Shown in pieces: positions 50,129-61,701 of a stretch of 64,000 nt of DNA (positions are counted from its first letter, which is position 1; every line of letters starts with the position of its first letter). The stretch comes from Rhynchonema sp. JSB1_4 (Eukaryota; Nematoda; Chromadorea; Monhysterida; Xyalidae): assembly GCA_030248065.1 (NCBI GenBank), contig JASAMV010003555.1, forward strand, positions 32,875-96,874, read 5' to 3'. The translations under genes and the position numbers were made by a program. The notes under the pieces were generated by a model. The model ran no database searches. It saw only the letters and a program-made list of their open reading frames with translations, and had not been told where the DNA came from.

Positions 50129-50718
50129 CGTCTAGTGAAGTATGTGTTCTGTAGATCACCCACCTAGCCCGAGTCCTATTAAAGCCCGAGACCTGATTGC
50201 AGCCCATCGCAAAGCATATGGCCGACACATCAATATCGCTGGCTGAAGATTCTGAATCTGGTCGGCAAGAACGATCGTTTGGCCGAGGCATTCATGGACC
50301 AGCTGATTGCCATGAAAGAATTGGACATGGGACCGAAGCATGTTGAGAAGGAGCTCATCAACGAGTTGGATCTTGTCAGATTGCACGTCTACATCGAGAC
50401 TATGGATATTGAGGTAGACATGATAGTATTCTGAATCTCGAACAAAACAGTAGTCGAGCTCATCTGAATTTACCCAATCGAAGCTCTCAGGTGATCCGCG
50501 AGATGCAAGCATACCCTCCATCACAACTCATAGCGGACACGGGTGGCGTGCTCGGTCTGTACCTCGGTCTGACATTCGTCACTCTGTTCGAACTGTTGCA
50601 GTTGATCTGGGACTGGTGTTGGTCGTATGGGGGTCACGACCAAGTGCCAAACGGCGACCAACCCGACCCTTATGGCGCGACGGTCGTGCCTTCGTCGGCC
50701 GTGCCGAGACCAATGTGA
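43683..50718 (+). CDS. DEG/ENaC sodium channel with Pro-Ala-Thr-Gly repeat domain (right copy)
   Basis: Exons: 43683-43907, 44181 to about 44350 (3' end unresolved), 44598-44827, 44920-45695, 45767-45968, 46059-46158, 46241-46378, 49026-49208, 49275-49371, 49441-49537, about 49592-49740, 49849-50089, 50203-50413, 50491-50718. Phases agree except at exons 2/3 and 10/11, where I could not settle the junctions. Same family landmarks as the left copy. After exon 4 (PATGG repeats) comes a Gly/Tyr/Asp-rich segment (YDAYGGGDMYGGGGGSGDG); exon 12 encodes a run of 17 threonines, longer than in the left copy. Intron 7 is 2.65 kb here against about 0.15 kb in the left arm, because of two insertions. Coding sequence looks intact, so both copies could be functional or be two alleles. 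Confidence 0.86.
45105..45430 (+). repeat. Coding tandem repeat, 27-bp unit (right DEG/ENaC copy)
   Basis: About 12-13 units of TAPPATGGS/T in the ectodomain, with core CCTGCCACCGGAGGA. Unit count and order appear the same as in the left copy. Confidence 0.9.
46389..47025. other. G-poor then AT-rich insertion in channel intron 7, right arm only
   Basis: Opens after the flank TGTTGACT with one end of the GATATTGGTCGC MITE (about 46402-46450), but the second end of that MITE is missing. What follows is first C-rich and G-poor (46460-46680), then nearly pure A/T/C (46700-46920). The left arm lacks it. Either a decayed MITE or unreliable sequence. Confidence 0.6.
47128..48986. mobile_element. 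TTAA-flanked transposon with long inverted ends, right arm only
   Basis: 1859 bp bounded on both sides by TTAA; the left arm has the intact empty site (TTAA at 33946-33949). Ends begin GAGCGTGGGGT and finish ACCCCACGCTC, then share TAGGGTTCACAAA. Looser inverted similarity continues for about 500 bp each side (for example AAAATGTGCGCCATAAAATTC near 47565 and its complement near 48530). TTAA duplication is the piggyBac hallmark, though TA insertion cannot be excluded. No transposase frame; the centre contains a tRNA-like sequence. Confidence 0.85.
48003..48088 (-). ncRNA. tRNA-like sequence (SINE head or tRNA pseudogene)
   Basis: On the minus strand, A box TAGCGCAATCGG and B box GGTTCAAACCC are at tRNA spacing, the D stem (GCGC/GCGC) and T stem (GCAGG/CCTGT) pair, and a T5 run follows like a Pol III terminator. 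The acceptor stem pairs poorly and the anticodon loop lacks U33, so it is not a working tRNA gene. Confidence 0.5.
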
Positions 50719-50743
50719 CAGCTGTGATTTCAGTATTCCACTG

Positions 50744-51067
50744 CAGAGGTCGCAATCGGGCCGGGCCACGATTTTGGGCTTTTGGTTCGGGCCGGGCCGG
50801 AGATTTGGAGGATCGGGCCGAGCCGGGCCGGGCACCCCGGCCTGAAGCTTCTGAAGTGCCTTTTTCACTCAAAGAATGGTGATTTTTTTGTCAAAAATAC
50901 TGAAATTTCTGATGGGTTTGGCAAGTGAGTAATCAGTACTTGTCTACCTGACAACCTTTTCATTGAAAGCAATCATGTTTCCATCAAGAAATAGGTTTAG
51001 AAAAATTTCGAAAATTATGACAAAAATCGGGTAAAAATTGGGCCGGGCCGGGCGATTGCGACCTCTA
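50744..51067. mobile_element. hAT-like MITE (right arm copy)
   Basis: Begins CAGAGGTCGCAATCG, ends GATTGCGACCTCTA, flanked by the 8-bp duplication TTCCACTG on both sides. Mirror of 31893-32215. Starts 25 bases after the channel stop codon, so it may lie in the 3' UTR. Confidence 0.87.
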
Positions 51068-51615
51068 TTCCACTGTAATATGTGTGGAAGGTGCAAGCAT
51101 TATACAGGTTGCTGGGTATCAAGTTGCCACCAGGTATAATGAGTGTGTAATTAACTGAGGGACATCCTGCCCGGCTAGGTTTCTTATTATTGCGGCATTA
51201 TTGCAGCAAAGGACAGCTTTCAGGAAAAAGTGTATTATGGTGACCTCAAAAAAACCTTGTACACCTCAAAAGTTGTTCATCTGAAAAAATGATGACCGCT
51301 TTTGTTTCTTTTCTTACTGTTAAACATTGGGTGATAAATTATGCAATTCCTCCTGTCTGAGGTCTGACTGTTGCGTCCGGGAATAAATATTATGCGCATT
51401 CATAAACAGCTATCGTTGCCAGACTGGTCTCGATGGAGCGGGCAGCTTTGGTCTTTTTAATGTCCCAAAGGATTCCGCTAACTTCTTGGGTCGTATCCCA
51501 TGATGCACATGTGTCGAATATGAATGTACCCAATAAACCTGGTGTGTAGCGCGTGTGCAAGCACTGTCAGCCTGGGGTGGTCCTCACTGTACTGTATTAT
51601 GAAGTGGGTCTCACA

Positions 51616-51786
51616 GGGTGGAATTTTCGAAACCGTGTAAACGTCAGTTGGGTGTAAAGGTCCTTGCCTGCTCTAAACGTGGAATGTTTCATGTTTACAC
51701 CGAGCTGACACCGACCGAGCTTTCGATCGAGTTTACACCGACCTTTACGCCCAACTGATGTTCACACCGTTTCAAACATATCACCC
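51616..51786. mobile_element. MITE, GGGTGGAATTTTCGAAAC family (right arm copy)
   Basis: Mirror of 31174-31346; ends GGGTGGAATTTTCGAAAC and GTTTCAAACATATCACCC. Confidence 0.82.
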
Positions 51787-52423
51787 ACATTTTCAGCCTG
51801 ACCCCACCCTTCGCCCGAACAAAGTTGGTACGACGACGCACAATGAATCTCACAACAAATTGGCTCATTTTGAGCTCCTGAATGCAAAGTGACTCCCAGA
51901 ACTTGGAAGTCGGTTTCGTTTTGTGTCAAACGAGCAATAGCACACAGCAGAAACAGCACTGATGCAGCTATCACCTTTTTCCCAATGGCGCCCGAAATTG
52001 CTGTTGCATCTCACAGCACAATAACCGAGATTTCCTCAATGGGTCTTGTGGGTTCGGACCACAAGTTTCCAGGCACGCCAAAACTTACTGCGTTTGCGTC
52101 GATTTCAACCAGACAAGTCTCATTATCGTATCAAGCATTTGAATGTGCTTGAGCTTGTGAGTTGACATCACTCCGTTGGTCACATACTGTATGCCCAACC
52201 AGAGGGTTACAATGTCCCCCCAGAACCGTGCTTTCTTTCCGCACGAAAATGGCACATGAAGGAAAAACAAAAGAAGTCACGCGCCGCGCTTGCAGCTTTG
52301 AAGCAAAACAGCTGCAGAGAGCAAGGAAATGCCCATCTTCGAACAACCGGCAATTCCCATGCTCTAAACCGGGGTGGCTGAGGTTGGATGCACAGCGCAA
52401 CCACAAGTCGAAAAAGAACCTTT

Positions 52424-53790
52424 AGGCGCGGTTATACTCATTCCGAAGAACGAAAATTGTACCGCGCAATACAGTTCCGTGACGGAATGAAAGAACAGCG
52501 GCAACGAATTTCCTCTATTCCTTCTATTCTTTCATTCCTTCAGCGTTTCCGCTGTTCCGGCGCGTTCTTCCACAAACTAATGGCAGAGAAAAAATAGAAG
52601 GGCGTCACCGCCCCGGTAATTTTAGGGACGCTGCTGAGCAAATTATTGAGCTTGACAATCATTGCAAACAGCTGAAACATGTAGAAAAAATAATCAACAA
52701 CTATAAGCTATCCGTAAAAAGCACCACACCCGCACCATTACCTTTCCGTGAAACAGCATTCAGCCCCTCAGTTTCGGGGAGGGGGGGGGGGCAAAAACGA
52801 GAAACGAGGACAAAAACGATTGCTAAGAGTGTGCCACGGATGCTGTCTTAATCGAATTAGTTCTGCTTAAAATATTTATAGTTTAATTTGGGCAACCACA
52901 AGCGCATTAGACCGGTCCAGGAACCAGACGGATGGGGGCTGTGGGGTTGCCCCCCCCCCCCCCGACCACTCTCACCAGAGGTCGCAATCGGGCCGGGCAC
53001 CCCGAAGCTTCTGAAGTGACTCATTTTATTGAAAAAGTAGGGATTTTTTGTCAAAAATGCAAAAATTTCTGACGGATTCGGTAAGTAAGTGATCAGTATT
53101 GTCTATCTGGCGACTTTTTCATGGAAAACAATGAATTTTCAACCAAAAAAATAGGTTAAAAAACGAAAAAATTATGATAAAAATTGGCTTAAAATCTGAG
53201 CCAAAAATTCGGTCCGGGCCGGGCCGGAGATTTGGGGGTTCGGGCCGGGCCGGGCGGGCCGAAGATTAGGGGGGCTCGGGCCGGGCCGGCCCGGCCAAAC
53301 CCGGCCTGATTGCGACCTCTGACTCTCACACAATGTATACCGCTTTTATTTCGTCATAGTATTTTTCGGTAATTGTGTGAAATGCAGACGAAGATGGAGA
53401 AGATCCTGTGTAGATGGGAGTGTGTTATGAATTCCTTTTGTTTGAGCACCATGGCAGCCCAAAATCATTCTCTTGAGCGTTTTCAGGTTTGAAAATGCTT
53501 CATTCTGGCATTGCAGTGTCCAAAAAGTTAAAGTTTCGACATGCCAAGGTCTCTTAGTGACAATTTCAAGCAGTTGAAGCTCAAGGAACTGTCCTGAAAG
53601 TCAAGATGTTTTGACTTCGTTCTTTCTATTCCGCGGAACCTTTTTTCGTTCCTTGTCAATTGCGTCAGATCGTTCCGTGTGACGTGGCTATACTCGTTTC
53701 CGCTGTTCTTCGGGCGAAGTATAACCACGTCAGCGGAAACGATCGTTCCTTCAGCCGTTCCTTCTATTCCGCGGAACGAGTATAACCGCA
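52424..53790. mobile_element. Composite insertion with GGTTATACTC ends, right arm only
   Basis: The left arm reads straight through (AAAGAACCTTTGAC at about 30537 in reverse). Here about 1.37 kb intervenes, with inverted ends GGCGCGGTTATACTCATTCCG and CGGAACGAGTATAACCGCACC and CCTTT on both sides as a possible target duplication. It contains a nested hAT-like MITE at 52976-53321 and Ser/Phe-coding-like TTCCTTCTATTC repeats. No intact transposase. Confidence 0.8.
52976..53321. mobile_element. hAT-like MITE nested in a larger insertion
   Basis: Same family as 50744-51067: CAGAGGTCGCAATCGGG at one end, TGATTGCGACCTCTG at the other, flanked on both sides by ACTCTCAC (8-bp duplication). Confidence 0.87.
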
Positions 53791-54586
53791 CCTTTTGACT
53801 TTAACCAAACTGTCCTCTTTTGAAGAAAGTGGTTTTCTCTTCTAAACATCACATACATACTTTAAAATGCGGCTAGATATAACAGCACAGGACAATTGTC
53901 ACGCAAAATGTATGTATAGCTTTCAACGTTTGACTCAGACTGGCGGACTGTTCGGTACGGCCACAAAACATTACGCTACATTGCCAGTGATTAACGATGG
54001 ACCCATAAATGAAGCGTGGTAAATTTCCACTGGTTTGTATTTTTGTTCAGATGTCAAGAGCACGCGAAAACGATTCCGGTCACGGGCCACCATGGCCTTT
54101 CCGCTGTTTGCACCCTTGACATTGTCGTCTCTTGAAAATACCAACTGTATACGTACATAGCATGTGTCTGCTCTTTAACAAAACACACTTTATATGTTTT
54201 GGCACTTGTTGTCCTCTCTGACCCCCATTCCGCCATACTTTGAACTCCAAGAGCGAGCGGTTGGTGCTGTTCGGAAAAAAAGAAGAAAAGTTTTTCAGTT
54301 TCTTTTCTTGTTATTTTGTTTCCCATACATGAGGTCAACAAAGGGCAAAAGTCGTACTGTTTCGTCGAACTTGATTAGTCTTTGAGGAACACTATGATTT
54401 GTCATTCGGTCCGACTTTGAGATGCTCCGAAATGAACCTGTGGGAAGGGAGGGGGACACAACCACATTCCACTGGTTTTTAACCCTTCACAATAACCAAT
54501 CTTCTTCAGTTATAGAGAGGTTTCGTGGAAACGGTTTTTTGGAACTTTTGGTATATGGTAAACCGAGGCAAGTTCATGAACGCCAC

Positions 54587-54859
54587 TAGCGGATCCAGGG
54601 GAGCCACAGGGGCCTAGGCCCCCTTTCGGTCAAAGTGGCCCCTGAAGAGGGGCGACCATTTCAGAGAAAACAATGAAAAAGAACGGCCGTCGCGCGTGCA
54701 AAAAGACAGAAAATTTCGCGCGCTATGCTCATGGTATGGTATTTAGCTTAAAATAGCCCAATTATAAACAAGCACTGGATAAAAACGATTTTTGAAAAAC
54801 CAAACGTGCACTAATGACTTTTGGGATCTGGCCCCCTTGGCAGAAGCTGGATCCGCTGA
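54587..54859. mobile_element. MITE with AGCGGATCCAG ends (right arm copy)
   Basis: Mirror of 29454-29739. Confidence 0.65.
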
Positions 54860-55441
54860 TGAACGCACTAAACTTCCACGAACTTGGCCCTAATCTGCGA
54901 TTGTCCGCGGTAGATTTCAAAGAGTTACAGTATAAGACTATTTTGGAACTCATAAAGAGGGAAACCATCAAATAAGGCTAAGTGCATGGTCGATTTCTGA
55001 TAATTACTCCTATCACCGGTGGTTATAAAAGTGCTTCGGGGTTGCTTTTTCCTCATTTAGCTTGTGCAGTGGAAGGATAATGTATGTACAACACGAGCTT
55101 TTCCTGAACCTATGAAGCTGCTAAACGTGCGCAGTCTGTACTGTAGCTCGGTAATATGTCACGTGAGCGCGACCGACTTTCCTAAATTTTATTGCTACTG
55201 AAGTTTTATTGTTCCAGATAATGGTTGTTTCTCGTGTATATTTCTGTGATAAACGTCGGGACAACGTTTGATATGCATTTCGTAGTAGTGATGGTGAATT
55301 TGAAAGGGCAAAACGTTCTTTTTTCGAAAAACCCATTCGAAAACACCAAAAAAACCCATATGCTCACATTCGGTATGCTTACATTATGCACGTTTTTCAT
55401 TGCAACAATAAAGCGCATACGTTTTGTCAGTATACTGTATG

Positions 55442-55912
55442 TACCGGAGTTTTCCACTTAAAGCCCCGGGGGCTCTATGCGGAAATTGGTGGAAAATGGA
55501 CCCTCTGACCAGAAAGAAAAAATCCAATTAGAGCCCTCGGGGGCTTTAAGTGGAAACGTTTCCAGTTACAGCCCTCGGGGGCTTTAAGCGGAAAACTGGG
55601 TGTTTTCATCGTTGTCAATACGGACACTTTAGGCCACCATTTTGACATTTCTGATACCATATTTCAACCTGATTGTGAGGATCTTCATCTAAACGTGGCA
55701 AAACGTTGGTAAAACAACAGAAAAGTACTGTATTTTGGTCATTCTTACACTAGTTTGAACTATTTTGGCAAGTTTACTGTTCGATGTAAAATCAATGGTC
55801 CGTAAAAAAATAAATCCAATTAGAGCCCCCGGGGGCTTTAAGTGGAAAATTTTCCACTTAGAGCCCCCGAGGGCTCTATTCGGGGAGGGCTTTAAGTGGA
55901 AAACTCCGGTAC
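55442..55912. mobile_element. Foldback element with CCGGAGTTTTCCACTTAAAG ends
   Basis: Ends CCGGAGTTTTCCACTTAAAG and CTTTAAGTGGAAAACTCCGG are perfect inverses; GTAC flanks both. Inside are several further copies of a GAGCCCCCGGGGGCTTTAAG motif in both orientations. The left arm has the poly-C tract at this site instead. Confidence 0.85.
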
Positions 55913-56879
55913 TTTGTATGTACATTCGGTGACCCGTACATTCTTTGGTTGAAAACTGAAATCTAGCGCATACTGATGAACGGCGCTAAATTTTTTGAAG
56001 CGTAAAAAACAGGCTCCGAACGGTCTCGGCTCGGAGCAAGGGCAACCTGTTCAACTTGTCTTCCAAACCAGTTTCATTTTGTGTCACTGACTTGTCATGT
56101 AAGGTCCTGCCATTATGGCATACGTATGTATAGTTGTCCAAAGTGCATGTTAGAAAGATTCCCCCGCCAGAGAAGGCAAAAAAATTCAACCATCCGCAGA
56201 CCAATGCCGTTAAGATGTTAACTTAGTTACCCATAGTCGGAAATGCAAGCGAATAAAAAAATCACACGATAAATACACAACGCGGCTGTTTATTGCGCTT
56301 GTGCACATGCTCCAGTGAGGGTTGCAGCTTGATCCATAAACTCAATCCAGCCCACAACGAATCCAACCTCAATCCCAGCCGATATGACAATGAGTCTATG
56401 GCTGTCAGCCATCAATTAAACCCACGAATAAAGCGCACAGCCTTGCCTATATGCGCTGGTTTGATCGATTTTAGCCAAAGCGCACTTCACTTGACCATGT
56501 GTCAGCCATGTACAGTACGCTGGCAATGATCGGCCTTCAGATTGGAAATGTTCCCCCAGGAAACATCAACCAGTTGGTCATTACGTGCATAAATCAGTGT
56601 GCAAACCTGATGTTTCATATTTTGATACATGTCCAATCAAACCACCAAAGGTATGTACTATACAGTGGTGCGTTTGCCCCAAAGGTTGACGTTTTTGCTG
56701 CCAATTTGCAGACTATGCCTGGTGTTGCCATGTCATGCGCAATAAGCTCATCTGTGGCCAAATAAACAGCCAGCTTGCGTCATTATGGATTATTATACTG
56801 TACATGTCAGGTATCCTCAATGTGCTGTAACCAGGCTCAGTGGAACCCGACTTTGTATTTTTTCACCTCACTACAACTT

Positions 56880-57290
56880 GATATTGGTCGCACAATGACT
56901 ATATGAGAATCCATCCCCCTAATTTTCCTGCATTGAAAAGGCGGATATTTGGCATTTTTTTCAAATTGGACCAGGTTTTGACAAGAACTTTGCATGCTTA
57001 TCAGTGAGAAGAATGAGAAACACACGTGTGCAGAAGTTTCACCCTGAATTCTACGCAACCGAAATGGTTCGGGCTCGGGTTACTGTAGCCACGTATTACA
57101 CGCTTTGTGTGTGAAATCGATTACAGCACACACACGTTGATCACTCCCGATAAATAAAGCGGGAAAAGAAAGAGAAAATAACTCCTTGTCAAAACCTGAT
57201 TCAATTTGAAAAAATCGCCAGAAACCCTCCTTGCCGATGTAGGAAAAATATGGGGATGGATTCTCATATAGTCATTGTGCGACCAATATC
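56880..57290. mobile_element. MITE with GATATTGGTCGCACAATGAC ends (right arm copy)
   Basis: Both ends match for about 40 bp as inverted repeats, extending to GAATCCATCCCC and its complement. Mirror of 26968-27392. Confidence 0.87.
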
Positions 57291-59338
57291 AATATACATA
57301 GGAGCACCTACCTGTATACGTATGTATGTAGTAATAATGCGGGTGTCCCAAACATTGTATCCCAAGCTATAGCCACAAAACAACAGGCCTTGCGTTCGTT
57401 TTGAGCGTTGTTTGAGCCTTATTAAAATTATCTGCCTGTGCTTTTCAGATTTCTAAACTACAAAAACACACACAATCCAGTATGGAGCAAATTGAGGCAG
57501 AAATGCCAGCCAGCTCCGAGTCGAGAACGCATTTGAATGGTGCCTTACCTTCAATGACCGTCCACGAAGCCGCATCAATCAGTGGCGAAACGAGCAAGCA
57601 ATCCAGCAGTGTCTGTGAGTTGTTTTCTGGTTCCCGAATTTGTCAATAATTTATGACCGGCGCATGAAATTGTATATTTTGGATTTGGAGCACGCTCCGT
57701 AATCGTGGGCGTTCGCGGTAGCTGTTCAGAATTGGGGTATTGGTGTACAAGCGCAGTTTGGCACCTTGCATAGTGTTCTTGCAGTTGAATCTTCACGACA
57801 GAGAATTGGGGACATCATCTTTGTCCTGTAATCTTCGTCACGTTGACAACTTCAGTCCCTGGTCAACGGTGGACCACAGGTCATCGACAGTGCGAACAGC
57901 ACCGGAATAGCCGTTTGCATGAGCTGAAATCTTTTTTCCCTTTTTCAGTCAAACGCTTCCGTCGCTTCATTCGCAGCAGGTCAGCTGGCGCGCAGCAGAA
58001 TCACGCCCGGCAGGACCAGCCCACCACAAGCACTGATGTTTCAAGCGTTGGCACACGACAATGGTCAACCAAGCAGCCGGCCGCGAACAATCCTAGTGCC
58101 ACTCTAAAACATAAAACATTGACATCCACTCCGTCCGACAGTGCATTTCCCAACAAAAGACAAGCCCGGCAATATCTGCGATCGCGGAGCTCAGAAACTG
58201 GCTCAACGTGCACCAACCAGTCACAGTCAGTATCGATGCTCGACATCGATACTGCGCAGTATCAGCAGCAGTATCGCAAAGTGTCGCCGAGTCTGTCCTC
58301 AACGCAGTCCTATCACGAAGCATTGGCAATTGTCCAACGACAATCGTCCAACAGTGATCTTGCCAAAGACCAGGGTGTTTCATTCGCGTCAGTGGTTGGC
58401 GAACGACGGTCGCGCGCCAAAGACGATAAAACAAAGTTAGTCGACTGGAAAGATTTTTTTGCCAATGTCGTTACGGTTTTCAGCATGTTTCGACTTCCAT
58501 TGTAGAAGAGTGGACGATACCTTGCTTTTTTTAGAGCATACTAGCGCGCGCTTACGACTTCGTCAACCATGTTTTGTCGTACAATCGACTAAGTATTTCG
58601 AATTAGTTTGCGAACATCTTAATCCAGGCAACATTTGGTAAATCACCGTTGTGATGTGATCTGTATGCCGGTCAGATAATAATTCGAGATTGACCAACTG
58701 CCACTACTTTTCTGCGAGAGTCCTCAGAGTTCCTTAAACACCTTTTACGATGGTCGAAAGTTAATGGCATCGCAAAAACCTAAAAAACATCGTCAATAAA
58801 TAGTTGCATAACGAAAACTGGTCTGGTTTGAAACCTTTTTCCGGTCCAATCATCTAGTTTGATACCAATCACAATCCCACCGATACCCAACGATTTCAGA
58901 GCGCGACTGCGCAAGTCCCGTTCAGCCCAGATTGACAGCATCCGTAAGGGCACGGCCGTTTTGTCAATGAACGCGAGTGTGTCGAAGAACGACCTGGCCG
59001 AACTCATTCAAAAGACGAGCGTGCAACATCAGCAAGCAATTGACATCAGGGATTTGATGTGGGTCGAGATGAAAGCGTGCACCACCAGAATGGGTGGGTT
59101 TTGATGGACATTTTAAGTTTTCGAGAACGAAATACATAGAATCGAATTATGAGGCAAATTGTTTTGTTATACATCAGACGGAGGCAAGGATAGAACCCTG
59201 CATGCTGATGTTTCACCAAAGATTGTTGTGCCTGTGGTGTGCGCACGCATATCACAAGCAACCGCGTGCTAATGTTTTGCGTTTTTGATGTTCACATTCA
59301 CACTGGGATGACATCAGTGTGTGCATAACCTGTATAGT

Positions 59339-59612
59339 CTGTTGATTATATTTCGACATAGTGTATAAACCCCACTCAGCGATACGCCATTCTAAATGAA
59401 TGTTTCAGGCATTGCCAACTCATTCGCAGAGCCATTGAACATTGTTGGTGCGATGACAGGCCACGTGTTTTTGCGCCACGCGGCAAGCAATGTTAAATCG
59501 GTCTTTGCCTGAATTAGCAATGCTTGAAACATTCATTTAGAATGGCGTCGACCCAGCCCGCTCCAAACATCGCTGAATGGGGCTTATACACTATGTCGAA
59601 ATATAATCAACA
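59339..59612. mobile_element. MITE with about 80-bp inverted ends (right arm copy)
   Basis: Mirror of 24618-24892, in the third intron of the right globin copy. Confidence 0.8.
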
Positions 59613-60479
59613 GAGTATATTCCGATCCCGTTTGCGTTTTTATGGCCACGTGGCCATCTGGTGCACCGCCCGCCTGCAAATGCAGATCGAAACAGGCAAC
59701 CAAAACATACTGCACCAATAATCAGATTGATATCTGTGGAAATGAACTGCCAAAGAAATAGTTGTGGGTCTCATCAACAACGTTGTACATATACGTCTGT
59801 TATGCAAAACCAGCAGTCGTCTGTATATTTTTAGATCGAGCATGTTATCATGCTCATTGCTTTGTTGTTTCAGGCGCACTGTCCCGGACACAAGCGTTCG
59901 CGCTGCAGCGCACCTGGCAGACAATGAAACGCAATCGTCAAGCGTTGGTGTCAACAATCGTGAGAGTGATACACAATTTTGCGGGTGTGAATCAAAATGT
60001 TGAGAGGGCGTTCAAATTGGATGAGAGTCATCTGGCCCCTACGTCTGGACCGGTGGGTGGCGCAGGATCGAGACCCAGGTCTGGCTCGTCAAGTGAAGAA
60101 ATGGCGCACAAGGCTGCATCGCTCAATGGAATCACTTCACACGCAAGGTTTTTGGTTAGTGGTTTGGTTGGTCTTGATAACTGAAATCCCAAAGAAGTGT
60201 TGGCGCCTGACGACGTCCACATCCTGCAGTTTGGACAGCCAGAAAACTGCAATACCTGTGATAATTTTTGGGTGTTTTTTTACAAGATGGTACATTCCGG
60301 ATTAATCCGGGATTTAAGCGGCGTGGTAATCTGTAAGTGCTGATGCCGATGAGGCATTCATGGCGCATGATTTGACCTTTCTCGAAAAATATCTTGAATG
60401 AATCCGGGATTCAAGCGGAATGGTACTCTTTTGAACTCGTATTTGATTGAAGCAGTATTTGATCTTTATGCGACATTGC

Positions 60480-61381
60480 AACCATCCGGGATTATGTAAC
60501 ATGAATTCGGCATAATTTGCGACCATGCGGCATGATTTGCAACCATACGGCATGTGTGGGACTAAATTTGCAAACATGCCGCAACATATTGGCATGAATG
60601 CCGGATAGTTGGAAATCATGCCGCACATGCCGCATGGTTACAAATCATGTCGCATTCATGCCGCATGGTTACAAATCATGTCGCATTCGTGCCGCAGGGT
60701 TACAAATCATGTCGCATTCGTGCCGCATGGTTACAAATCATGTCGCATTCGTGCCGCATGGTTACAAATCATGTCGCATTCCCATTCGTGCCGAATGGTT
60801 ACAAATCATGTCGCATTCGTACCGCATGGTTACAAATCATGTCGCATTCGTGCCGCATGGTTACAAATCATGTCGCATTCGTGCCGCATGGTTACAAATC
60901 ACGTCGAATTCGTGCCGCAAGGTTACAAATCATGTCGCATTTATGGCGCAAGGTTACAAATCATGTCGCATTCATGCAGCATGGTTACAAATCATATCGC
61001 ATTTATGCCGCGTGGTTACAAATCATGTCGCATTCATGGCGCGTTGTTACAAATCATGTCGTATTCATGCCGCGTGGTTATACATCACGCAGCATGCGTG
61101 CCGCATGGTTACAAATCACGCAGCATGCATGCCGCATGGTTACAAATCACGCAGCATGCATGCCGCGTGATTACAAATCACGCAGCATGCATGCCGCATG
61201 GTTACAAATCACGCAGCATGCATGCCGCACGGTTACAAATCACGCAGCATGCATGCCGCATGATTACAAATCATGTCGCATTCGTGCCGCGTGGTTAAAT
61301 TTATGCCACATACATGCCGCGTGGTTACAAATCACGCAGCATGCATACCGCATTTTTACAAATCATGCCGAATACATGCTG
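60480..61381. repeat. 31-bp minisatellite (right copy)
   Basis: Complementary version of the left array: core GGTTACAAATCATGTCGCAT. One unit near 60780 has a small insertion (CCCATT), so unit structure has diverged slightly between arms. Confidence 0.92.
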
Positions 61382-61395
61382 ACTTCAGTACTTAA

Positions 61396-61701
61396 GGGCT
61401 CCACCAGATAGACCCGAAACCCGAAACCCGAAACATAATTTTTTTCTATGTCCATGTTTCGGGTTTCGGGTTTTGCCAAAAAAACCCGAAACCCGAAACA
61501 CAAAGCATGATAATCGAAAATGTTTCGGTCTTGCCACTTGTAGCTGACGTGCACAATTTATACAGTCAGTCGAAACATTTTCGATTATCATGCTTCGTGT
61601 TTCGGGTTTCGGGTTTTTTTTCAAAACCCGAAACCCGAAACATGGACATAGAAAAAATTTATATTTCGTGTTTCGGGTTTCGGGTCTATCTGGTGGAGCC
61701 C
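61396..61701. mobile_element. Nearly full-length palindromic MITE with TAA duplication, copy 1
   Basis: Starts GGGCTCCACCAGATAGACCC, ends with its complement, and the halves pair almost throughout; CCCGAAA repeats make up much of the arms. Flanked by TAA at 61393-61395 and 61702-61704; the left arm has the empty site near 22928. A 3-bp TAA duplication suggests PIF/Harbinger (Tourist-type) mobilisation. Confidence 0.87.

Larger units (their letters stand above)
50719..57481. other. Gene-poor, transposon-rich interval of the right arm
   Basis: Mirror of 26771-32240 plus right-only insertions. Apart from the elements listed separately I see no supported gene. Confidence 0.4.

Noticed and set aside
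59524..59721. Possible extra globin exon beginning MKHSFRMASTQPAP
   Set aside because: Most of it lies in the inverted end of a MITE, and exons 3 and 4 already join in frame without it.
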